Notes under the pieces: model-generated
The model's database searches: none
What the model was told of the DNA's origin: nothing
The model's input: only the letters and a program-made list of their open reading frames with translations
Shown here: one piece after another, positions 43,306-50,947 of the stretch
How the letters are laid out: the number at the start of each line of letters is the position of its first letter
Position numbering within the stretch: the stretch's first letter is position 1
Source: Holophagales bacterium
GTDB lineage: Bacteria > Acidobacteriota > Thermoanaerobaculia > Multivoradales > Multivoraceae
Assembly (NCBI GenBank): GCA_009836625.1
Contig: VXVC01000007.1
Span: forward strand, 328,067-392,066
Direction: 5' to 3'
Length of the DNA stretch: 64,000 nt
Translations under genes and position numbers: made by a program

Positions 43306-44163
43306 TCACGCCTCCCGATCCGCCGCCGCGAGCACGGTGTTCCGCAGCAGCATCGCAACCGTCGTCGGACCGACACCGCCAAGCCGCGGAGTGATCCAGC
43401 TCGCCACTTCGCCGACGGACTCGTCGACGTCGGGCAGGAGCTTCCTGCCCTCCCAACTGATGCCGCCGCTGACGACGACGGCGCCCGGCTTGATCATCTC
43501 CGGTTTCACGAAGCGCGGCACGCCGAGCGCCGCGACCACGATGTCGGCGCGGCGCGTGAACGGGGTCACGTCCCTGGCGCCCGTATGCACGACCGTGATC
43601 ACGGCGTTCGCGCCGGGCTGCTTGAGGGTGAGCAGCAGCGCGAGCGGACGGCCCAGAGTGGGCCCCCGGCCCAGGACGACCACCTCACGACCGCCGATGT
43701 CGATCCCGTAGTGCATCAGCATCGCCTGGATGCCCGCCGGAGTGCACGGCACCGGGCCCTTCTCCTGCAGCACCAGCTTGCCGAGGTTCACCGGATGCAG
43801 ACCATCCGCGTCCTTCTTCGGGTCCATGCGGGCGAGAGCTTCGTTGAAGTCGAAGCCGGAAGGCACCGGGTGCTGGATGATGTAGGCGTCGACTTCGGGG
43901 TCCTCGTTGAAACGGTCGACGGCGGCGAGCAGCGCCTCCTGGCCGGCGTCCGCCGACACCTGTTCGTGAAACGAAGCGACGCCGACCTCCTCGCAGGTCT
44001 CGTGCTTCTTGCGCACGTAGCCCGCGGATGCCGCGTCGTCACCGACCAGAATCGTGCCCAGGCCCGGCTTGACGCCCGTGGAGGCGAGTTCCTCGACCCG
44101 TTCCGCGACTTCCGCCAGCACGGCCTCGGCCACCGGTTGGCCTGCGAGAAGTTGAGCCGTCAT
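43306..44163 (-). CDS. folD: Bifunctional methylenetetrahydrofolate dehydrogenase/cyclohydrolase FolD
   Basis: Interconverts 5,10-methylene-, methenyl- and 10-formyl-tetrahydrofolate in the cytosol. 285 residues; YVRKKHETCEEVG with the catalytic Lys, PVPSGFD (substrate loop), DADGLHPVNLGKL, PCTPAG and the NADP-binding GRGPTLGRPLALLL are all typical, and the C-terminal GGVGPTTVAMLLRNT closes the domain. ATG 44163 overlaps the stop of the nitrile hydratase accessory gene (ATGA), an unexpected position for a housekeeping gene. Confidence 0.95.
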   Translation of the reverse strand: MTAQLLAGQPVAEAVLAEVAERVEELASTGVKPGLGTILVGDDAASAGYVRKKHETCEEVGVASFHEQVSADAGQEALLAAVDRFNEDPEVDAYIIQHPVPSGFDFNEALARMDPKKDADGLHPVNLGKLVLQEKGPVPCTPAGIQAMLMHYGIDIGGREVVVLGRGPTLGRPLALLLTLKQPGANAVITVVHTGARDVTPFTRRADIVVAALGVPRFVKPEMIKPGAVVVSGGISWEGRKLLPDVDESVGEVASWITPRLGGVGPTTVAMLLRNTVLAAADREA

Positions 44164-44543
44164 TCGTCGTTCTCCATCGAGTGTTCGTGGTGATGGTCGC
44201 GGTCGTGGCGGTGATCGTGGCCGTGCGGCCGGGCCGCGAACTGTCCGGTCAGGCGGTCGATCTCCGGCACCGCGACAAGTCCCGCCGCTTCGAGCGAGTC
44301 CTCGAGAGCCTCCTGCCAGCGCAGCCAGTAGCTCCACTCCTCGTCGCGAGCGGTTGCTTCCCAGGCAGCGATCGCGCCGATCAATCGCCCGCGAAACGCC
44401 TCCCAGTCGAGGCGCCCGGCCTCCACCAGAGCCATCGTCAGCCCGAACAGGCGGCTCTCCCAGGGCGCGCTGAACGCCAGTTCCCCGTTTTCGCGCGGAG
44501 GCGCGGCGGCACCGTCCTCATCCAGGCGGACAGGCAGGTTCAT
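44160..44543 (-). CDS. Nitrile hydratase accessory protein with His-rich tail
   Basis: 127-residue protein of the nitrile hydratase accessory family, related in sequence to the N-terminal half of the beta subunit ([32 protein letters not shown]). The last 23 residues hold eight His within fifteen positions ([15 protein letters not shown]), a likely cobalt- or nickel-binding tail. It probably delivers metal to, or helps oxidise the cysteines of, the alpha subunit encoded just upstream. Coupled on both sides by ATGA overlaps (44160-44163 and 44540-44543). Confidence 0.87.
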   Translation of the reverse strand: MNLPVRLDEDGAAAPPRENGELAFSAPWESRLFGLTMALVEAGRLDWEAFRGRLIGAIAAWEATARDEEWSYWLRWQEALEDSLEAAGLVAVPEIDRLTGQFAARPHGHDHRHDRDHHHEHSMENDE

Positions 44544-45121
44544 CTCGTCCGCTGGAGTCGCTCGACGCCGATCATCGAATCGCGGGTGACGAGGTCGGTC
44601 AGCTCCTCCGCGCCCAGGCCGTCCGTGCCCTCCGGCCGCTGCGGCAGGACCATGTAGCGGACCTCGGCGCTGGAATCCCAGACCCGCACTTCGACGTCCG
44701 GGGACAGGTCGAGCCCCAACTCTGCGAGGAGCCGACGCGGTTCCCGCACCGCGCGCGACCGGTAGGCGGGCGACTTGTACCAGGCCGGCGGCAGTCCGAG
44801 CACCGCCCACGGGTAGCACGAACAGAGCGTGCAGACGATCAGGTTGTGGACGGACTCCGTGTTCTCCTTGACCACCAGACGGGCGACGTGGGCGTCCGTG
44901 TTGTCGCCGAAGCCCAATTCCCTGATGGCGGGCATCCCGTCCTCGAGCAGCCGCGCCCTGAACTTCGGATCGGTCCAGGCCTTGGCCACCACCCGGGCGC
45001 CGCGCAGCGGCCCGATGTCCTGCTCGTAGCGTTCGACCAAGGCGTCGACGGCCGCGGACTTGACCAGCCCCTTCTCCACCAGCAGCGTCTCGATCGCCTC
45101 GGTGCGTAGTGCCATCGTCAT
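44540..45121 (-). CDS. nthA: Nitrile hydratase subunit alpha, cobalt type
   Basis: 193-residue catalytic subunit that hydrates nitriles to amides. The metal site is C97-T-L-C-S-C102 in [10 protein letters not shown]; Thr in the second position marks the cobalt type (iron enzymes have Ser). Two of the cysteines are normally oxidised to sulfinic and sulfenic acid. Flanking segments [13 protein letters not shown] and [15 protein letters not shown] are typical. ATG 45121 overlaps the beta-subunit stop; an in-frame ATG at 45115 is an alternative. Confidence 0.95.
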   Translation of the reverse strand: MTMALRTEAIETLLVEKGLVKSAAVDALVERYEQDIGPLRGARVVAKAWTDPKFRARLLEDGMPAIRELGFGDNTDAHVARLVVKENTESVHNLIVCTLCSCYPWAVLGLPPAWYKSPAYRSRAVREPRRLLAELGLDLSPDVEVRVWDSSAEVRYMVLPQRPEGTDGLGAEELTDLVTRDSMIGVERLQRTR

Positions 45122-45711
45122 TCGAGAACCTCCAGGTACGGCTCGAACAAATCGATGTAGACGGTGGCGCCGGCTTCCGCCTCCTCGCCCCAGAGCTCCC
45201 GGCTGTCGAAGGCGACGGTGTAGAGGTACTCCGGCGACTCGCCCCGGCCCTCGGCGTTCGTGTCGGGATAGACGCAGGCCGGATGGACCTCGGCGATCAC
45301 TCCCCTCCGATCGCGGGCGTAGCCGGGCAGCCGCGTGTGCCCCTGCGGGTGCCGGTTCCAGGTGCGCACCGCGTCGCCGACCGCGAACCGGGCCTCGCGG
45401 TCGACCTCGCGCACGACCGAGCCCACGTGATCGGGCCGCTCGACCGCCGCGTCGCCGCCCAGCCGTTCCCCCGCCAGCGTCTCCAGCGCGTAGAGCCAGC
45501 GGCCGTAGTAGCCGTCCGCAAGGTAGCGGTCCGCCGGCATCCGCTCGACCGCATGACGGAAGGCGTCGAGGTTCGCCAGGCCGGCCCCGATGGCGTAGCC
45601 CGCCAGGGCGCAGACCCGGCCCTGCCAGGCCTCCGGGAACAAGGCCTCGTCCGGACGCCGGTCCACGGCGCCGAAGCCGTGCATCCCGCCCATGTCGTGG
45701 ATTCCGTTCAT
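45118..45711 (-). CDS. nthB: Nitrile hydratase subunit beta
   Basis: 197 residues, beginning with the family signature [14 protein letters not shown]. The C-terminal SH3-like domain ([29 protein letters not shown] in part; [12 protein letters not shown]) fits. It is slightly shorter than the common 215-230 residues. First gene of the operon nthB-nthA-accessory-folD-M28; beta before alpha is the usual order for cobalt enzymes. A 62-bp divergent gap to the aminotransferase gene should hold the operon promoter. Confidence 0.94.
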   Translation of the reverse strand: MNGIHDMGGMHGFGAVDRRPDEALFPEAWQGRVCALAGYAIGAGLANLDAFRHAVERMPADRYLADGYYGRWLYALETLAGERLGGDAAVERPDHVGSVVREVDREARFAVGDAVRTWNRHPQGHTRLPGYARDRRGVIAEVHPACVYPDTNAEGRGESPEYLYTVAFDSRELWGEEAEAGATVYIDLFEPYLEVLE

Positions 45712-45773
45712 GCTCCGACGGCCGCCGCGCCGCGCGCCAGTCTACAAGCCCGCCAAGGGGCTATTCTCAAGCC

Positions 45774-47189
45774 ATGGACACCGCCGATTCCCGATCGACC
45801 GCGGGCACGGGCCTGGCGCACGCCCACGACTACCCGTTCCTGGGTCAGGGCAGGGCGCCGCTGGAGGTGGCGGCCGCCGAGGGCTGCTACATGATCACGC
45901 CCACCGGCCGCCGGATTCTCGACGCCGCCGGCGGCGCCATCGTCTCGAACATCGGGCACGGGCGGCGAGAAGTGGGGGAGGCCTACGCGCGGGCCGCGGC
46001 GCAGACCGACTACATCGTGCCTCCCTTCGCGACCCCCGCGCGAGCGGAGCTGGTCCACCGCATGCGCACCCGCTGGCTGCCCGGCGACATCAACCGGGTC
46101 CTGTTCGCGAGCGGCGGCTCCGAGGCAATGGACCTGGCGATCCGGTTCGCGCGCCAGCACCACCTGTCGGCGGGGCGTCCCGAGCGCTGGCGGGTGTTCG
46201 GGCGCCAACTCTCCTACCACGGCGCCACGATGGCCACGCTCGCCGTGGGCGGGCACCAGGGACGCCGGGCGGGCTTCGAGCCCTGGCTGGTCGACGAGCA
46301 GACCGACCAGCCGCGGCCGCCCGCCCACTACTGCATGCGCTGCCCGCTCGGCAAGACGTTTCCCGGCTGCGACATCGCCTGCGCCGACGAGGTGGAGCGC
46401 GTGTTCGAGGAGATCGGCCCCGAAGAGATCGCGGCCTTCGTCGTCGAGCCGATCGTCGGCTCGAACGCCGGCGCGCTCGTGCCTCCGGGCGACTACCTGG
46501 AGCGGGTCGCCCGCATCTGCAGGCGGCACGGCATCCTGCTGATCGCCGACGAAGTGATGACCGGCTACGGGCGGACCGGCCGCAAGTTCGGCGTGGACCA
46601 CTGGGACCTGGTGCCCGACATCCTGGTCGGCGGCAAGGGGCTGACCGGCGGCTACGCGCCCCTGGTCGCGATCTGCGCCCGCGAGGAGGTCACCGCGCCC
46701 ATCGCGGAGGCGGGAGACTCGGTGATGTTCTTCACGTACGGCGCTCACTCGCCCGCCTGCGCCGCGGCCACCGAGGTGCTGCGCATCCTCGAGGACGAGG
46801 AACTCGTCGAACGCGCCGCCACCGTCGGCGCGGTGCTCGGCGAGCGCCTGAGGGAGACCTTCGCCGACCATCCCCACATCGCCGAGGTCCGCGGCCGCGG
46901 CCTGCTCTACGGCATCGAGATCGTCCAGGACCGCGAAACGCTGGAGCCGTTCCCGGCCGAACTCTCGCTGGTCAACGCCGTCGTGGCCGCCGGCCTGTCG
47001 ATGGACGTCTTCTTCTACCCCGGCGGCAACGACCCGGCCCGCGATGTCGTCTGCCTGGGCCCGCCCTTCATCCTCGGCGACGAGGAGATCGAGAAGATCG
47101 TCACCGTCCTGCCAAAGGCGATCGACAGCGCGATCGCCCGCAAGGCGCCGGCGCCGTCGCTGCTGGGACCGCCGGTGTGCTGCGACTAG
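45774..47189 (+). CDS. Class III PLP-dependent aminotransferase with Cys cluster
   Basis: 471-residue fold-type I transaminase with FASGGSEAMDLA, YHGATMATLA, IADEVMTGYGRTGR and Schiff-base K288 in GGKGLTGGY. A four-Cys segment C187-x2-C190-x8-C199-x3-C203 (YCMRCPLGKTFPGCDIAC) sits after the PLP contacts and may bind metal or stabilise a loop. It differs clearly from the class III enzyme at 33787. It is divergent from nthB and converges, three bases apart, on a thiamine-diphosphate enzyme. Natural substrate unknown. Confidence 0.87.
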   Translation: MDTADSRSTAGTGLAHAHDYPFLGQGRAPLEVAAAEGCYMITPTGRRILDAAGGAIVSNIGHGRREVGEAYARAAAQTDYIVPPFATPARAELVHRMRTRWLPGDINRVLFASGGSEAMDLAIRFARQHHLSAGRPERWRVFGRQLSYHGATMATLAVGGHQGRRAGFEPWLVDEQTDQPRPPAHYCMRCPLGKTFPGCDIACADEVERVFEEIGPEEIAAFVVEPIVGSNAGALVPPGDYLERVARICRRHGILLIADEVMTGYGRTGRKFGVDHWDLVPDILVGGKGLTGGYAPLVAICAREEVTAPIAEAGDSVMFFTYGAHSPACAAATEVLRILEDEELVERAATVGAVLGERLRETFADHPHIAEVRGRGLLYGIEIVQDRETLEPFPAELSLVNAVVAAGLSMDVFFYPGGNDPARDVVCLGPPFILGDEEIEKIVTVLPKAIDSAIARKAPAPSLLGPPVCCD

Positions 47190-47192
47190 GCC

Positions 47193-48833
47193 CTAGTAGC
47201 TGGAGATGCCGATCTCCTTCTCGGTGATGAACTCCAGCAGGGCCGGCGTGCCCGACTCGGTCGCCGCGATGCCGCGCTGAATCGCGGGCACGATCTCCGC
47301 CGGCTCGGTCACCCGTTCACCGTAGCCGCCGAAGGCCTTCGCCATGTCGGCGTAGTGGCCGGAGATGTCGGTGCTGCGGTACTTCTCGGTCGCCACCTGC
47401 ATGATGGGCAGTTCGATCGCCATCGAGAAGTTGTTGAAGAGGATCGAGAGGATCGGCAGGCGTTCGCGGACCGCAGTCTCGAAGTCCATGCCGGTGAAGC
47501 CGATCGCGGCGTCGCCCCAGACGTTGATGCAGAGCTTGTCCGGCTGGGCCAGCTTGGCGCCCATCGCCAGGCCGAGGCCGTAGCCGAGCTGGGTCGTCTT
47601 GCCCCAGCCGATGTAGGAGAGCGGCGTCGTGCTGCGCCAGAACGGCGAGATCTGGTCACGCGGCGAACCGGCGTCGTGGGTGATGATCACGTTGTCGCGC
47701 TCGACCGTGTGCATCAGGTCCCACAGCACCCGGTAGGGCGACAGCGGCGTTCCCTCGGAGCTCAGCTTCGGCATCCACTCGTCGAGCCAGCCGGAGCGGA
47801 TCCGTTCGATCTCCGCCGGCACGGACTCGGCCCGCGAGGCCGCGTGCGGCAACGACTGCCCTTCCAGCTCGGCGATCAGGGCGGCCAGCGTCAGCTTCGC
47901 GTCGCCCGCCACGACGCATTCCGAGGCGACGTTCTTGTTCAGGTCGACTGGATCGAGGGTCGCGTGCAGATACTTCGCCTGCAGGTACTTGCCGAAGTAG
48001 ATGCCGAACGCGGTGGTCGTGAAGCTGCAGCCGATGCCGAAGATCACGTCGGCGGCACCCAGGAACTCGTGGACCGTCTTCGGCACCGCGCGGCCGCCCG
48101 AGCCGAGCGACAGGGGATGATCCTCGTTGAAGGCGCTCTTGCCGCCCAGGCTGGTCGTCACCGGCGCGTTGAGCAGCTCCGCCAGGCGCCGCAGTTCGTC
48201 CCAGGCCTCCGCGTAGTGGACACCCTGACCGGCGTAGATCACCGGCCGCTCGGCCCCCGCCAGCATCTCCGCGGCCTGGCTCACCAGGCCCGGATCGGGA
48301 CCCACGCGTACCGTTCCGCTCGGGCGGGGTCCCAGATCGTCCGGCACGTCTTCGCCGAAGACGTCCGCCGGCACCTCGACCATCACCGGTCCCGGCCGGC
48401 CGGAACGAAGCTGGGTGAAGGCCCGGCGCATCACCTCGGGCAGCGCCTTGCCCATACTGAGCGGCTCGCACCACTTCGTCACGTGCTGGAAGTTGGCCAC
48501 AGCGTTGAAGTTCGGCGCCACGTGCATTGCCCGGCGGCTGTACCCCATCGGCATGACCAGGATGGGCGCCGATTCGCCGTAGGCCTGCGCCACGCCGCCG
48601 AAGGCGTTCTCGGTCCCGGGTCCGCTCTGCATCGTGAACACCCCGAGTTGCTTCCCCGAACTCAGCCGGCTGACCGCGTCGGCCATGTGCAGGCCGATCC
48701 GTTCCTGGCGAACGATCACGGTGCGGATGTCCGCCACCGCCGCGGCCTCGATGATCGGGTTGACCGGGTAGGCGACGATGAACTCGACACCCTCCCGCTT
48801 GAGGTACTCGGCTACGCCCTGGGCTACCTTCAC
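47193..48833 (-). CDS. Thiamine-diphosphate-dependent enzyme, acetolactate synthase-like
   Basis: 546-residue TPP enzyme with the three domains of the acetohydroxyacid synthase/benzoylformate decarboxylase group. The usual catalytic Glu of the N-terminal domain is in VIVRQERIGLHMADA; the TPP-binding GDAAIGFTGMDFETAVRERLPILSILFNN segment lies near residue 430-460. It starts at GTG 48833 with AGGAG seven bases upstream. It lacks the landmarks I associate with sulfoacetaldehyde acetyltransferase. A 2-oxo-acid decarboxylase or carboligase acting after a transaminase is reasonable. Confidence 0.85.
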   Translation of the reverse strand: MKVAQGVAEYLKREGVEFIVAYPVNPIIEAAAVADIRTVIVRQERIGLHMADAVSRLSSGKQLGVFTMQSGPGTENAFGGVAQAYGESAPILVMPMGYSRRAMHVAPNFNAVANFQHVTKWCEPLSMGKALPEVMRRAFTQLRSGRPGPVMVEVPADVFGEDVPDDLGPRPSGTVRVGPDPGLVSQAAEMLAGAERPVIYAGQGVHYAEAWDELRRLAELLNAPVTTSLGGKSAFNEDHPLSLGSGGRAVPKTVHEFLGAADVIFGIGCSFTTTAFGIYFGKYLQAKYLHATLDPVDLNKNVASECVVAGDAKLTLAALIAELEGQSLPHAASRAESVPAEIERIRSGWLDEWMPKLSSEGTPLSPYRVLWDLMHTVERDNVIITHDAGSPRDQISPFWRSTTPLSYIGWGKTTQLGYGLGLAMGAKLAQPDKLCINVWGDAAIGFTGMDFETAVRERLPILSILFNNFSMAIELPIMQVATEKYRSTDISGHYADMAKAFGGYGERVTEPAEIVPAIQRGIAATESGTPALLEFITEKEIGISSY

Positions 48834-48886
48834 GCTGGAACTCCTGAGATTCTGGGTGGGGAGAGGGCGGCTACGATACCCGGAAC

Positions 48887-48900
48887 CTGGAACGTTCCAG
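48887..48900. promoter_or_regulatory. 14-bp perfect palindrome, candidate operator
   Basis: CTGGAACGTTCCAG lies in the 86-bp divergent gap between the TPP enzyme gene and the hydrolase gene, 20 bases before the hydrolase ATG. Its place and symmetry suggest a repressor site; no regulator gene is adjacent. Confidence 0.5.
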
Positions 48901-48919
48901 AAGCTGGAGGACCCAAGAG

Positions 48920-50320
48920 ATGGAAGACACCGCGAAGAGGATCAGCCAGATGACGTTCGCAGCGATCCTGCTGGCGCTCGGCGCGGCCTTCGCCGCCACC
49001 CCGAATGCGCCAACCCTCTCCGGGCCCATCACGGGCGGGGAACGCGGCACGCCGTTCGCCGCGGTGAACGTCGCGGATCGCGGCTATCTGACCGAGGAGT
49101 ACTTCCTGGAGGGCGAGGCGACCGCGTACGAACTCGCCTCTGGCGCCCAGGGCGCGGACGGCCAGTGGAACACGCGGGCGTCGGCCGACAAGGCCAACTA
49201 CAAGACACGCCTGCTGGTGGTCCGACCGAACGACGCGTCGGCATTCAACGGCACGGTCATCGTCTTCTGGCTGAACGTCACCGCCGGCTTCGAACTGGGT
49301 TCCGCCAGCGACGAGGCCCTGCGCGGCTATGCCTGGGTGGGCGTATCCGCGCAGAAGGTCGGCGTCCACGGTTTCCCGCAGAACCCCGGCGGACTCAAGG
49401 CTTGGGACCCGCAACGCTACGGCTCGCTCGAACACCCCGGAGACGCCTGGTCCTACGACATCTTCACGCAGGTTGCCCGCGTCATCGGTCCGGAACGCGA
49501 CCGGGAAGGCCTGGACCCGATGGGCGGCCTGGAGGTCGAGCGGCTGATCGCGGCGGGCGCCTCCCAGTCCGCCGCGCGCTTGCGCACCTACATCAACGGT
49601 GTCCACCCGCTGACGGAGGTGTTCGACGGCTATCTGCCGTTCATCGACTTCGGCGGCGTCGTGCCGTTCGCTTCCGAGCGCGGCGGCGGACGCCGGGGAC
49701 GCACTCTCGCACCGGTCCGATCCGACCTGGATGTCCCGGTCATCGTCGTCAACTCGGAGACCGAGCTGACCAGCTACTACTCCGTACGAGAGCCGGACTC
49801 GGCCCGCTTCCGGCTCTGGGAGGTGGCAGGGACTTCGCACGTATCCGCGGCGAGACCGAAGGAACGCACCGTCGAAGGCTCCAATTGGCTGTCCTACACG
49901 CCCGTGTACCAGGCCGCGATCCGGCACCTGCACCGCTGGATCACGGACGGTGTCGAACCACCGAGCATGCCGCGCGTCGAGATGAAGGCCGGCGATCCCA
50001 ATCCCGAGGTCGTCCGGGACGAGCACGGCAACGCCAGGGGCGGCATCCGCTTGCCGGAGCTCGAAGCGCCGACCGCCTCGCACAGCGGCTTCGGAACGCA
50101 GAGGGAAGGGACGCGGTTCGGGTTCCTGTACGGCACCGCGACCGATTTCGACAGCGAACAGCTAGCGGCCCTGTACCCGGACAGCCAGCACTATCTCGAT
50201 GCCTGGAACACGGCACTGGACCGTTCGATCGAGCAGGGCATGATCCTGCCCGAGGACGCGCCAGCGATGCGGCAGCGGACCGCGGCCTGGGCGGCGCGGC
50301 TGGATGCCCCGCCGCGCTAG
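48920..50320 (+). CDS. Exported alpha/beta hydrolase domain protein
   Basis: 466-residue secreted protein with signal peptide (about 1-26). It resembles the 'alpha/beta hydrolase domain' family: nucleophile elbow GASQSA in AAGASQSAARLRTY, VPVIVVNSETEL before the acid, and GTSHVS holding a likely catalytic His. The N-terminal region has VFWLNVTAGFELGSASDEALRGYAWVGVSAQ in part, common in this group. Substrate unknown, probably an ester or lactone. Confidence 0.8.
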   Translation: MEDTAKRISQMTFAAILLALGAAFAATPNAPTLSGPITGGERGTPFAAVNVADRGYLTEEYFLEGEATAYELASGAQGADGQWNTRASADKANYKTRLLVVRPNDASAFNGTVIVFWLNVTAGFELGSASDEALRGYAWVGVSAQKVGVHGFPQNPGGLKAWDPQRYGSLEHPGDAWSYDIFTQVARVIGPERDREGLDPMGGLEVERLIAAGASQSAARLRTYINGVHPLTEVFDGYLPFIDFGGVVPFASERGGGRRGRTLAPVRSDLDVPVIVVNSETELTSYYSVREPDSARFRLWEVAGTSHVSAARPKERTVEGSNWLSYTPVYQAAIRHLHRWITDGVEPPSMPRVEMKAGDPNPEVVRDEHGNARGGIRLPELEAPTASHSGFGTQREGTRFGFLYGTATDFDSEQLAALYPDSQHYLDAWNTALDRSIEQGMILPEDAPAMRQRTAAWAARLDAPPR

Positions 50321-50412
50321 GGATAGCCGAGCTGGCCTGACAGCCGGCGCGTGCTACGGTTCTGCCATCTGTCCTCTCTTGGACCCGAAACGGATGCTGG
50401 AGGGAAGATGAG

Positions 50413-50883
50413 ATGTTCGGAAGCAGAATCCGGAGCCCTATCGCCACTCTGACCAAATCACCACTCGCATGGGTGGGTGTGGCTCTAGCGGTGATGGTGC
50501 TCGCACCCATTGGCACGGCCCTCAGCGTCTCGGCAACGGCTGATTCCCCTGCCGCTGAAGGCCCCGAAGCTAACGCGCAGCATCAAGGGGCGGTTCTCCG
50601 AGGTACCTCCCCGGGTCCGCACAACGGTTCCGCCGCTGAAAGCGCTAGCGCCGACGCGCAGCACCAAGAAACGGTCGTCCAACGTGCTTCCCAGGGTCCG
50701 GACGACGAAGTGGCCGGTCGTTCTGCGTTTCCCCAGCCTGTTCAGTGGTGTATCAGACAGTGCTACGTCGAACACCAGTCCCGGGTTGACGACTGTTGGC
50801 GCCAGTACGACGATTGCCTCGGTGACCGACCCTCCGGAGCATCGAGAGCAGCTCTGCACTATCCGGCGGAACAACTGTCTTGA
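50413..50883 (+). CDS. Orphan secreted protein with Cys pattern, possibly frameshifted
   Basis: 156 residues; I recognise no family. An N-terminal membrane/signal helix (about 17-40) is followed by two imperfect 27-codon repeats (81-bp period, roughly 50556-50717; both contain AQHQ) and then a Cys/Trp-rich segment WCIRQCYVEHQ ... DDCWRQYDDC. GGAGGG precedes the ATG. Codon use is less GC-rich than in neighbours. After 50832 the +1 frame continues with a second, mirror-like Cys pattern to a stop at 50947, so removal of one C from the CCC at 50830-50832 would give a 177-residue protein. Confidence 0.55.
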   Translation: MFGSRIRSPIATLTKSPLAWVGVALAVMVLAPIGTALSVSATADSPAAEGPEANAQHQGAVLRGTSPGPHNGSAAESASADAQHQETVVQRASQGPDDEVAGRSAFPQPVQWCIRQCYVEHQSRVDDCWRQYDDCLGDRPSGASRAALHYPAEQLS

Positions 50884-50947
50884 GATGTCGGCTCTTCGAC
50901 TCGACACTTGCATCTCGATTTGTATCGTCCGTTGGGACCCCGTGTGA

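Noticed and set aside
45774..48833. Taurine degradation pair (Tpa and Xsc) next to a sulfite oxidase
   Set aside because: The TPP enzyme reads as acetolactate synthase-like without sulfoacetaldehyde acetyltransferase landmarks, and the sulfite oxidase is 25 kb away.
47355..48953. 532-codon plus-strand frame opposite the TPP enzyme
   Set aside because: Composition typical of antisense shadows; the TPP enzyme is unmistakable on the minus strand.
50510..50947. Independent 145-codon gene starting at TTG 50510
   Set aside because: No signal peptide or ribosome binding site; its useful part is better explained as the frameshifted end of the gene starting at 50413.
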